Both the position numbers and the translations under genes were made by a program. Under the pieces are notes generated by a model. That model did no database searches and was not told the DNA's origin. It worked only from the letters and a program-made list of their open reading frames with translations. Shown one piece after another: positions 19,531 to 28,456 of a stretch of DNA of 64,000 bases. Source of the DNA: Algoriphagus boritolerans DSM 17298 = JCM 18970 (GTDB lineage: Bacteria > Bacteroidota > Bacteroidia > Cytophagales > Cyclobacteriaceae); assembly GCF_900108085.1 (NCBI RefSeq), contig NZ_FNVR01000004.1, positions 185,928 through 249,927 on the forward strand, in the 5' to 3' direction. The first letter of the stretch is position 1, and every line of letters begins with the position of its first letter.

Positions 19531-19563
19531 TTCCCCTTACCTTTGTGGAGAGATTTTCCTCCC

Positions 19564-20763
19564 ATGAAGCTACACAACAACACCATTCGCGGAGTTCATA
19601 CCGCACTTCAAGCCATATTCGAAGAAGGCCAATACGCTGACAAAGTCATCGAACGAACCCTGAAGTCAAATCCCAAATGGGGAGCCAGAGATCGTTCCTT
19701 CATTGCTGAGACTACCTATGAAATGGTTCGCTGGTGGAGGCTCATCGGTCATTTAAGTCCAACTAAAGACTATTGGGATCTTTTTGGCACATACTGGTTG
19801 ATGCAAGGCAATCAACTTCCGGAGTGGGAAGAATTCGCCAGAATCAATCCTGACAAATTGAAAGGAAAATACGAGTCAATCGAGGATCCTGCCATGCTGG
19901 AATCCATACCGGAGTGGCTTCATAAGTTGGGCAAAAGTGAACTTGGTGATAAATGGGAGGCCGAAATCCATTCGCTTAATGAAGAAGCCGAGGTTGTTCT
20001 TCGAGTAAATACACTGAAAACTACCCGTGAGCGACTCAAAAATCAACTTGCGGCCGACGGTATCAATACGTACATCGTCAAAGGTTATCCTGATGCCCTG
20101 GTTTTGGAGCAACGGGAAAATGTCTTTCGTCATCCGGCATTCAAAGAAGGGCTTTTTGAAGTGCAGGACGCAAGCTCTCAACTGGTAGCTGCAGCCTTGG
20201 CGGTAGAACCGGGGATGCGGGTAATCGACGCCTGTGCCGGTGCAGGAGGGAAAGCCCTTCATTTGGCCGCTTTGATGGAAAACAAAGGTAAAGTCCTGGC
20301 AATGGATGTGGAGGAATGGAAGCTTCAACAGACTAAACTGCGAGCTCGGCGGGATGGGATTTCGATCATTGAACCAAAGGCCATCGAAGGAACCAAGACT
20401 ATCAAAAGATTGAAGGAATCAGCCGATCGATTGCTGTTGGATGTCCCCTGTTCAGGTCTTGGGGTTTTGAGAAGAAATCCGGACACCAAATGGAAATTAA
20501 GCCTTGAGTCCATTCAAAAAGTGCGGGATACGCAACAGGAAATTCTTCAAAGTTACCCTTCGATGCTCAAGCCTGGCGGACAAATGGTCTATGCCACCTG
20601 TAGCATACTACCATCTGAAAATGAACTTCAGGTTAAGAAGTTTTTGGATAGTGAAGCAGGTAAAGATTTTGAATTGATAGAAGACCAAAAAGTCTTGGCC
20701 CAGGAGAGTGGTTTTGACGGATTTTATATTGCTCGATTATTGAAAAAAGGGACGAGCGCATAG
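19564..20763 (+). CDS. rsmB: RsmB/NOP2-family RNA m5C methyltransferase
   Basis: 399 residues from ATG 19564 (MKLHNNTIRG); an in-frame TTG seven codons earlier is less likely. The N-terminal NusB-like helical domain is followed by the SAM motif DACAGAGGKALHLAALM, the DVPCSGLGVLRRNPD motif (catalytic region with Cys) and YATCSILPSEN with the second Cys. The family methylates cytosine C5 in 16S rRNA (C967 in E. coli). The exact target site is inferred. Confidence 0.88.
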   Translation: MKLHNNTIRGVHTALQAIFEEGQYADKVIERTLKSNPKWGARDRSFIAETTYEMVRWWRLIGHLSPTKDYWDLFGTYWLMQGNQLPEWEEFARINPDKLKGKYESIEDPAMLESIPEWLHKLGKSELGDKWEAEIHSLNEEAEVVLRVNTLKTTRERLKNQLAADGINTYIVKGYPDALVLEQRENVFRHPAFKEGLFEVQDASSQLVAAALAVEPGMRVIDACAGAGGKALHLAALMENKGKVLAMDVEEWKLQQTKLRARRDGISIIEPKAIEGTKTIKRLKESADRLLLDVPCSGLGVLRRNPDTKWKLSLESIQKVRDTQQEILQSYPSMLKPGGQMVYATCSILPSENELQVKKFLDSEAGKDFELIEDQKVLAQESGFDGFYIARLLKKGTSA

Positions 20764-20971
20764 AGATTTTTATGGATATACGGAACTCTGCCATTAGCTA
20801 ACTTCGAAGTTCAAATGAACTAGTAAATGCCAATTATTGGACTTCTTCGGTCTCCCAGCCCAAAATCAAGGGTATATTTGTATACTGGAAGAAAAGCGTA
20901 TAATCCGAAATGTTTTTTTGCATTCAATTAAAAATCAGCAGTTTATTTTTAATTTCAGTAAAAAAAACAGA

Positions 20972-21424
20972 ATGAAACTAGAGCTGATTTTTTCGATTGC
21001 AAACAGCACGGCATTTATATGCTGGATTCTTTTATTCATTTTATATCAGAAGCGCTGGGTCTACCGAGTGCTTTTTTCTTTTGTATTTACTGCAATGGCT
21101 GCGGTTTATCTTGTTTTCATCCTGAAAGGGATCGGAGGAGATGCTCCCGGTGGCTTTGATTCTTTAGCTAACGTGAAACTGCTTTTTTCCAATGATGAGC
21201 CTGTGCTTGCCGGTTGGATTCACTATTTGGTTTTTGATCTTTTTGTGGGCATGTGGATTTGTCATGATGCAGACAAGCGAAAGATAAATCGCTGGGTCTT
21301 ATTGCCCTGTTTACTATTGACCTTTATGCTGGGACCCACAGGACTTTTGCTTTATTTCATAATTCGGGTGATTTATTTGAAAAAATTTCCTCAGGATCCC
21401 TATGCTGAAAACATGGTACATTGA
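20972..21424 (+). CDS. ABA4-like (DUF4281) membrane protein
   Basis: 150 residues from ATG 20972 (MKLELIFSIANS). Four hydrophobic helices and the conserved WIHYLVFDLFVG segment with LLPCLLLTFMLGPTGLLLY match the ABA4-like family, named for the plant protein needed to make neoxanthin. In bacteria the role is unsettled; a link to carotenoids is possible. It overlaps the next membrane protein gene by 23 bases, suggesting one transcript. Confidence 0.75.
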   Translation: MKLELIFSIANSTAFICWILLFILYQKRWVYRVLFSFVFTAMAAVYLVFILKGIGGDAPGGFDSLANVKLLFSNDEPVLAGWIHYLVFDLFVGMWICHDADKRKINRWVLLPCLLLTFMLGPTGLLLYFIIRVIYLKKFPQDPYAENMVH

Positions 21425-22169
21425 ATTAAATCGAAGAAATTATTTTTTAGCGAAATCAGGCACATTTTGCTTTTTGTTGGCTGCCTTGTTGGCCTTTTTT
21501 CCATTTGTTGATCCCCGGGAACTGCAAGGCGTGAGTGTCTGGCTCAAGCCTTTGAAATTTTTTATTTCTGTAGGCATTTTTTTCTGGACGATGGGCTGGT
21601 TGATGGACTATCTGGGGGAGCCGAAAAAAGTAAAAATAATGAGTCTTTTGATTTTCTGGTTGATGGTAATTGAGTTGGTTTTGATCACATTCCAAGCTGC
21701 CCAAGGCAAACTTTCACATTTCAATATCAGCTCATTTTGGGATATCATAATTTTTCAGATAATGGGAATTGCCATCTTGCTAAATTCATTGGTTGTGGTT
21801 TGGTTTTTTATCTGCTTCAAAAAAGTTTCTCATTTGCCCAAGGGCTATGCACTCGCTATTCAGATCGGATTGATCATTTTTTTGATTGCAGGTTTTGAGG
21901 GATTTGTGATGGCAGGAAGGCTTGGTCATACCGTAGGTGCCGTGGACGGACAGGAAGGGATTTTTCTTTTAGGCTGGGCAAAAGCATATGGAGATTTACG
22001 AATTTTCCATTTTTTGGGCCTACATGCGCTGCAAGTCTTGCCCCTGTTGGCCTGGTTTTTTTGGAAAGAAAGTTTGAAAATTTCCGGAATAGTTGGTCTT
22101 CTTTATTTTTTACTCAGTTCAGCCACACTCTGGATGGCAATTCAAGGAAACGGATTTTGGCAGGTTTAA
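21402..22169 (+). CDS. Hypothetical polytopic membrane protein
   Basis: 255 residues with about seven membrane helices. Visible features include WLKPLKFFISVGIFFWTMGW near the N-terminus and IFHFLGLHALQVLPLLAWF with two His near the C-terminus, which could bind heme or metal. I cannot name a family. The gene overlaps the ABA4-like gene by 23 bases, so the two are probably translated together. Confidence 0.75.
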   Translation: MLKTWYIELNRRNYFLAKSGTFCFLLAALLAFFPFVDPRELQGVSVWLKPLKFFISVGIFFWTMGWLMDYLGEPKKVKIMSLLIFWLMVIELVLITFQAAQGKLSHFNISSFWDIIIFQIMGIAILLNSLVVVWFFICFKKVSHLPKGYALAIQIGLIIFLIAGFEGFVMAGRLGHTVGAVDGQEGIFLLGWAKAYGDLRIFHFLGLHALQVLPLLAWFFWKESLKISGIVGLLYFLLSSATLWMAIQGNGFWQV

Positions 22170-22267
22170 ACCTAAGATTTCCAACGTTTCTTGCTTATCC
22201 TGCAAGCTTTTAGTCGGTTTTTGATACAATTTTTGCATCGCAATGGGATCGCATCGGTTTTTGTGTG

Positions 22268-22275
22268 TAACTTTG
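22268..22275 (+). promoter_or_regulatory. Candidate -7 box of guaB
   Basis: TAACTTTG fits the Bacteroidota -7 consensus TAnnTTTG, about 35 bases before the guaB ATG. No good TTTG -33 element is at the proper distance. Confidence 0.45.
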
Positions 22276-22299
22276 GCGGGCAAATAGGGTTACCTATAA

Positions 22300-23790
<1,491 letters not shown>

Positions 23791-23795
23791 AGTAT

Positions 23796-23833
23796 GAAGG
23801 CCGATGCTACTCTAGTCTCGGCCTTCTTTTTTT
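23796..23833 (+). terminator. Terminator of guaB
   Basis: GAAGGCCGA pairs perfectly with TCGGCCTTC over a 13-base loop, followed by seven T; begins five bases after the guaB stop. Confidence 0.93.
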
Positions 23834-23853
23834 AACTTGCTGTGGTTTGAAAA

Positions 23854-24312
23854 TCATCCATTTACTTCAAAAGTTACCTCCCATTCCTCGATCAATTTTA
23901 CAGTTTTTGCAAATTCCCTGTGTAGTGGATTGATCAATAAATTATGCTCCTGAGGAAAACTTTTGAGAGGGATTCTGATTGAGGGGATTTTTAAAGTTGA
24001 GGATAGCATTCCTTTCGCCCATGCTGTTCCAAATTCTTGGGTTGATCTTGGAAAGGGCCGGTTTTTCCAGTCTGAGGATAAGGATTCCACATCAAGTTCT
24101 GGGACTGGACCCTCTATCTCCAACACTCCCAACTTCCATTTACTTTGGCTGACGACAGGTCCTTTGATGCTTAGTAACTCCAGGAAATTGAGCGAACTCA
24201 CCGCGCAGGCATAGATCATTGGAGTACCCAATTGATTCCACCTTCCTGGCCCAAGTCCATATCCAAGACTTTCCCTACCGGGTATATTTTCCATCAGCCG
24301 GAAATACCGCAT
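23854..24312 (-). CDS. RES-domain toxin
   Basis: 152 residues with the RES-family start MRYFRL, GPGRWNQLGTPMIYA (the R and Y of the NAD-binding site) and the Ser-containing IRIPLKS later. RES toxins of Xre-RES systems break down NAD+ and stall growth. The gene begins two bases after the stop of the antitoxin gene, the normal order and spacing. All three family positions I can judge are present, so it looks intact. Confidence 0.88.
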   Translation of the reverse strand: MRYFRLMENIPGRESLGYGLGPGRWNQLGTPMIYACAVSSLNFLELLSIKGPVVSQSKWKLGVLEIEGPVPELDVESLSSDWKNRPFPRSTQEFGTAWAKGMLSSTLKIPSIRIPLKSFPQEHNLLINPLHREFAKTVKLIEEWEVTFEVNG

Positions 24313-24314
24313 TA

Positions 24315-24782
24315 TTAGAGGATATTACCCCAAGAAATCGCCTCCAAAGCCTGATCGACTAAGGAAATCTGGTAAGGATTCTTGAGAAGGGTGACGGGTT
24401 TTTGATCTCCAAGTGCACTATTTGGAGTGTGTAGCCATTGGGAGAGTAAGGCTTCAGAGCCAAAAATCCGGATGCCTTTGGCGATAATCTGATCCATCTC
24501 CAATAGGTTTTTGGTAAGCGATTTACTGAGTTTTCTGTCTTCCTTTTTCCAGCGGAAAAGTGTACTGGGATCTACTTCCATTACTTCTGCAATGTCATGC
24601 GTGGTGAAATCCAAATAATTAAAGAAAGAACTAGTCTCATGGAAGTCCAAAACAGCTCCATAAGGCTCTCTCTGCTCATTGACAAGCGATATTGAGTCTT
24701 TGAAGAAATGATAGGGGCGAATACCAGTCTCAATCACTTTTGGATTTTGGTCTGAGAATCGAATCTTCCATGTCTGACTCAT
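24315..24782 (-). CDS. Xre/ParS-type antitoxin (DUF2384)
   Basis: 155 residues; a helix-turn-helix in the centre (FTTHDIAEVMEVDPSTLFRWKK, about 55-75) and a C-terminal toxin-binding part (IFGSEALLSQWLHTPN, GDQKPVTLL) typical of the Xre/MbcA/ParS antitoxins. It neutralises the RES toxin encoded directly downstream and should repress the operon. Confidence 0.88.
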   Translation of the reverse strand: MSQTWKIRFSDQNPKVIETGIRPYHFFKDSISLVNEQREPYGAVLDFHETSSFFNYLDFTTHDIAEVMEVDPSTLFRWKKEDRKLSKSLTKNLLEMDQIIAKGIRIFGSEALLSQWLHTPNSALGDQKPVTLLKNPYQISLVDQALEAISWGNIL

Positions 24783-24786
24783 AGCT

Positions 24787-24824
24787 ATATTCTTTATTCA
24801 CACCAATTTACAAACAATATTCTT
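24787..24824. promoter_or_regulatory. Direct ATATTCTT repeats, possible antitoxin operator
   Basis: ATATTCTT occurs at 24787 and 24817, 30 bases (about three turns) apart, right upstream of the antitoxin start. Suggestive of autoregulation but short and AT-rich. Confidence 0.3.
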
Positions 24825-24857
24825 ATTTGCAAGTTTGGATTATCTTTTTTGCAATAT

Positions 24858-25832
24858 TTATTTTTCCATCTTTCTTTTGATGTCGTCGACAATCGCAGCT
24901 GCATGGCTGATGCTGTTTTCGATAAAAAATTCCCGTGTATTAAGTCCACCACAAACTACACCAGCCAAATACACACCCGGTACATTTGATTCTTGATTGG
25001 TTTGATCGTAGCAGGGTTGACGTTTTTCGTCCAGGCTCATTTCCACCCCGAGCTGATCCAAAAGCGAAAAATTGGGTTGGTATCCGGTCATTGCCAAAAC
25101 CCAGTCATTGGCGATAGTCACATCCCCTTTTGGCGTTGCGATGACAACCTCATGTTCCCGGATTTCTTTGACTTTGGATTGAGTGTATGCGGTAATCGAA
25201 CCTTCTTTGATTCGATTCATGATATCAGGACGCACCCAATATTTGACATTTTCGTCCACCTCATCTCTCAATAAAACCATACTGACCTCAGCGCCTTTTC
25301 TCCAGGTCTCCAATGCAGCGTCCACGGCAGAATTTGCACCACCCACAACCAGAACTTTCTGATTGATAAAAGGCCATGGCTCTTTGTAATAGTGCAGTAC
25401 TTTTGGGAGATTTTCCCCGGGGACATCCATCAGGTTGGGCAAATCATAAAAGCCCGTCGCAAGAACAATTTTTCTGGTTTCGTAATTGCCTTTGGAGGTT
25501 TTTATGGAGAACGTCTCTGCATTTTTGCTCAAGGTCTGAACTTCTTCATAGAGATTGACTTTTAGCTGGAAATGGAAGAAAATCCTCCGGTAATATTCCA
25601 AGGCCTCTGTCCGGGTGGGTTTTGCCGCAACAGACATAAAGGGAATGTTGGCCATCTCCAGTCGATCTGAGGTGGAGAAAAAAGTCATATTGACCGGATA
25701 GTTGTAGATCGAATTGGTCAAGGCGCCCTTTTCCAAAATCAAATAATCCAGGCCTGCCTTTTTTGCCTCAATTCCGCAGGCTAAGCCGATTGGCCCCCCG
25801 CCGATAATAATTAGGTCGTGTAACTTCTCCAT
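24858..25832 (-). CDS. ypdA: YpdA-type putative bacillithiol disulfide reductase
   Basis: The 324-residue flavoprotein has the FAD loop IIIGGGPIGLACGIEA at the N-terminus, a second dinucleotide loop VVGGANSAVDAALE (NADPH) in the middle and a C-terminal AGVVCGG FAD motif. The NYPVNMTFFSTS segment is a good YpdA marker. YpdA/Bdr reduces bacillithiol disulfide with NADPH. It lacks the CxxC of thioredoxin reductase. Probably co-transcribed with the NRDE gene 12 bases upstream. Confidence 0.9.
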   Translation of the reverse strand: MEKLHDLIIIGGGPIGLACGIEAKKAGLDYLILEKGALTNSIYNYPVNMTFFSTSDRLEMANIPFMSVAAKPTRTEALEYYRRIFFHFQLKVNLYEEVQTLSKNAETFSIKTSKGNYETRKIVLATGFYDLPNLMDVPGENLPKVLHYYKEPWPFINQKVLVVGGANSAVDAALETWRKGAEVSMVLLRDEVDENVKYWVRPDIMNRIKEGSITAYTQSKVKEIREHEVVIATPKGDVTIANDWVLAMTGYQPNFSLLDQLGVEMSLDEKRQPCYDQTNQESNVPGVYLAGVVCGGLNTREFFIENSISHAAAIVDDIKRKMEK

Positions 25833-25844
25833 TCTTGTAATAAT

Positions 25845-26594
25845 TTAAATGTGTATTCGTGTCTCTGAAAATATAGAAGGATCCCAATCAAAAGTTCGTT
25901 CAGTGATTGCGGTTTTTCCTCTTTGATCTCGGATTACTGCTGTGGCTGATACTGTACCGTAATTGGGAGGAAGTCGAATCAGTTGAGCAGACAGCCCGAT
26001 TTCCATCGTTTCAGACGCTCCTGTTTTAGGGAGATTTTCCAGCGGATGGGTTGCTTGCGATTTTAGAATTGTCAGAAGTCGATCTTCCTCAATTTCCCCA
26101 GATATGGTTTCAGACAACTGCTTTTTAGCCAACTCAACTTTTGGCCAGGGATCATTGATCAATCCATTGCTCAATCCGTGAATTCCGGGCTGGATTTCCT
26201 GAATTTCATTCTTGTAGTTACTGAAGTAGAAAAGCCGCTCTCCATCAGAGACTAAAAGATTGAAGCCTTCGTATTTATCTTTAATAAGAAAAATTCTTTC
26301 TAAATAGTTTACAGGATCTTCTTCTTTCTCTAGGAAGTTTTGCACCAATTTACCCCGACTGATTTCCGCGCGTTGAGGCCGTGTGAAATCCCGGTAATTT
26401 GTCAGTAACGCCCATTTGCCTTCGGGATGAAAACCCATCCATGTTCCGCCCCCACGAAGATCTTTTCCTGCAATAATTCCTGATTCCCATCGATGAATTA
26501 CTTGGGTAGGCCGATCAAAAAACTCATCCCGATTAGCACTGAGAATGAGTGGATAGGTTGGGTGATCCTTCCAGGAAAAAACTACTAAGCACAT
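25845..26594 (-). CDS. NRDE/TANGO2-family protein
   Basis: 249 residues beginning MCLVVFSWKDHP, with the name-giving SANRDEFFDRPT, GGGTWMGFHPEGKWALLTNYRD and HGLSNG segments. Cys2 would be the N-terminal nucleophile if Met is removed. The human relative TANGO2 is linked to heme or lipid handling; the bacterial role is unsettled. It lies between ypdA (12 bases) and the Old Yellow Enzyme gene (50 bases), all on the minus strand, possibly one redox-related operon. Confidence 0.87.
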   Translation of the reverse strand: MCLVVFSWKDHPTYPLILSANRDEFFDRPTQVIHRWESGIIAGKDLRGGGTWMGFHPEGKWALLTNYRDFTRPQRAEISRGKLVQNFLEKEEDPVNYLERIFLIKDKYEGFNLLVSDGERLFYFSNYKNEIQEIQPGIHGLSNGLINDPWPKVELAKKQLSETISGEIEEDRLLTILKSQATHPLENLPKTGASETMEIGLSAQLIRLPPNYGTVSATAVIRDQRGKTAITERTFDWDPSIFSETRIHI

Positions 26595-26644
26595 GATGTA
26601 AAGGTATAAAAAAGGGCTGTTTTCGGACAGCCCCTCTGGGTGAA

Positions 26645-27757
26645 TTAACTAACTTCTGCCTCTTTTAGGCTCGGGTAGTCGATAAATCCCTTTTCCCCGG
26701 GAGTATAGAATGTGCTTTGATCCCAATCGGCAAGTGGAGCATTTTCAGCAAAGCGCTCGGGCAAATCAGGATTAGAAATGAAGGGTTTGCCAAAAGCAAC
26801 TGCATCGGCATATCCGTCTTCGATTACTTTATTACCTGATTCCTGGTCAAAAGCATTATTGATCACTAAAGTACCCTTGTAGATAGATCTGTATCTTTTG
26901 GCAATGTGTTGCTCCGCAAAAGGGATTTCACTTACATCGGTAAACGGCTCGGAGAGATGGAGGTAAGCCAAGTCGTATTGATTGAGTCTTTGGATGATAT
27001 AGTCGAAAGTGGGGATGGTTTCCTCATCCATGGTCATCCCAAAAACACCGTGAAGGGAGGGGTTGAGTCTCAATCCGATTCTGTTTTCAGGCATCACTTC
27101 TTTGATGGCATCGATCACTTCGAATAGAATTCGGGCTCGGTTTTCGATACTTCCTCCATATTCATCTGTTCGATGGTTGGAGGTTCCATTGAAGAATTGA
27201 TGAAACAAGTAGCCGTTGGAAGAGTGAATTTCCACCCCGTCAAATCCGGCCTCCATGGCGTTCTTTGCTCCGTTTTTAAAATCCAAAATGGTCTGCTTGA
27301 TTTCTTCCAATGTCATTGCTTTGGCAGCTACCGTGTCTTTGAATCCTTCCGGAGTATAGGATTTTGAGTGGGGATTGGTGGCTGATGCCGAAAGCGGGAG
27401 CTCTCCATGATGAAAATCGGGATGGGACATCCTGCCTACATGCCATAGTTGGATAAAGATGTGTCCGCCTTTCTCATGTACGGCTTTGGTTACACCTTTC
27501 CACGCTTCGGTTTGCGCTGCAGAATAAATACCCGGAGTGTTGATATAGCCAACTGCCCGAGGAGAAACTTGGGATCCTTCGGTGATAATTAAGCCTGCCG
27601 AAGCCCGCTGTCTGTAATATTCTTCGTGAAGTTCAAAAACTTTGTTTTCTGCATTTGCTGCTCTACTTCTGGTCATTGGAGCCATCCAAACGCGATTTTT
27701 TAGCGTTAGGTCACCCACTTGGATTGGCTGTAAAAGTGGTTGATTGGTACTTTTCAT
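26645..27757 (-). CDS. Old Yellow Enzyme-type alkene reductase
   Basis: A 370-residue FMN-dependent TIM barrel with the NemA/OYE marks LKNRVWMAPMTRSRA, IQLWHVGRMSHP, FDGVEIHSSNGYLFHQF and NHRTDEYGGS. The substrate-binding His pair appears as HSSN instead of the usual HxAN/HxxH. These enzymes reduce activated C=C bonds or nitro compounds with NADPH; the natural substrate is unknown. Confidence 0.9.
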   Translation of the reverse strand: MKSTNQPLLQPIQVGDLTLKNRVWMAPMTRSRAANAENKVFELHEEYYRQRASAGLIITEGSQVSPRAVGYINTPGIYSAAQTEAWKGVTKAVHEKGGHIFIQLWHVGRMSHPDFHHGELPLSASATNPHSKSYTPEGFKDTVAAKAMTLEEIKQTILDFKNGAKNAMEAGFDGVEIHSSNGYLFHQFFNGTSNHRTDEYGGSIENRARILFEVIDAIKEVMPENRIGLRLNPSLHGVFGMTMDEETIPTFDYIIQRLNQYDLAYLHLSEPFTDVSEIPFAEQHIAKRYRSIYKGTLVINNAFDQESGNKVIEDGYADAVAFGKPFISNPDLPERFAENAPLADWDQSTFYTPGEKGFIDYPSLKEAEVS

Positions 27758-28005
27758 GATTGTTGATTAATAGTTGGAATTAGATGTATATACAACTAAT
27801 ATGATCCCTTCTTAGTTCACCGGTTGAATAAAATATAAATTTACCCAATCTTCAACCTTTAACAGGGGACCCAAGCTTGACCTGGATTGCCGAAACCAAA
27901 TAAAATAGTGGAGCGTATTTTTTGAAATAAGCTTGGGCTAAAAGGAGTACAAGCACTCCGGAATTACAGGTAAATTTCAGTGAAACAGTATTTAACATAT
28001 TTTAA

Positions 28006-28076
28006 TACGAAAATAATCGTACTATTTTTTGAGATTACGATTCGCTTCGTATATCTTTGGTACGAAAGAAATCGTA
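28006..28076 (+). promoter_or_regulatory. blaI-like promoter with three palindromic operators
   Basis: TTTG at 28028-28031 and TATCTTTG at 28052-28059, 20 bases apart, form a full Bacteroidota promoter. Three copies of TACGA-N6-TCGTA lie at 28006-28021, 28036-28051 and 28061-28076: upstream of -33, between -33 and -7, and over the expected transcription start. This is the expected layout for repression by the BlaI-type regulator encoded next. Confidence 0.8.
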
Positions 28077-28085
28077 TTATCAAAC

Positions 28086-28454
28086 ATGAATAAGCCCACT
28101 GAGTCTGAATTGGAAATCTTGTCCCTGCTTTGGGAACTGAAAGAGGCAAGCGTACGACAAATCCACGAACGATTGTCCGAAACGAAAGACACCCGCTACA
28201 CGACCACTTTGAAGACCATGCAAATCATGCATGCCAAAGGAATGGTCACCCGTGATGAAGAAAACCGATCACATATTTACAAACCGGCGACAAATCAGCA
28301 AGAGACTCAAAAGTCACTCCTGAAAAACCTGATGAGTACTGCGTTTAACGGTTCGTCAAAGGCACTGGTCATGCAGGCCCTGGGACAGGACAATCCTTCG
28401 AAGGATGAAATAGATGAAATCAGAGCGTTTCTAGACCAACTCGAAAATAACTAG
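28086..28454 (+). CDS. BlaI/MecI/CopY-family transcriptional repressor
   Basis: 122 residues from ATG 28086 (MNKPTESELEIL); longer starts would begin inside the promoter. The winged helix includes LWELKEASVRQIHERL and the recognition-helix region TRYTTTLKTMQIMHAKGMV. In BlaI the repressor is cut by the BlaR1 protease upon beta-lactam sensing. Here the partner M56 protein follows two bases after the stop. It should bind the three palindromes in its own promoter. Confidence 0.93.
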   Translation: MNKPTESELEILSLLWELKEASVRQIHERLSETKDTRYTTTLKTMQIMHAKGMVTRDEENRSHIYKPATNQQETQKSLLKNLMSTAFNGSSKALVMQALGQDNPSKDEIDEIRAFLDQLENN

Positions 28455-28456
28455 CA

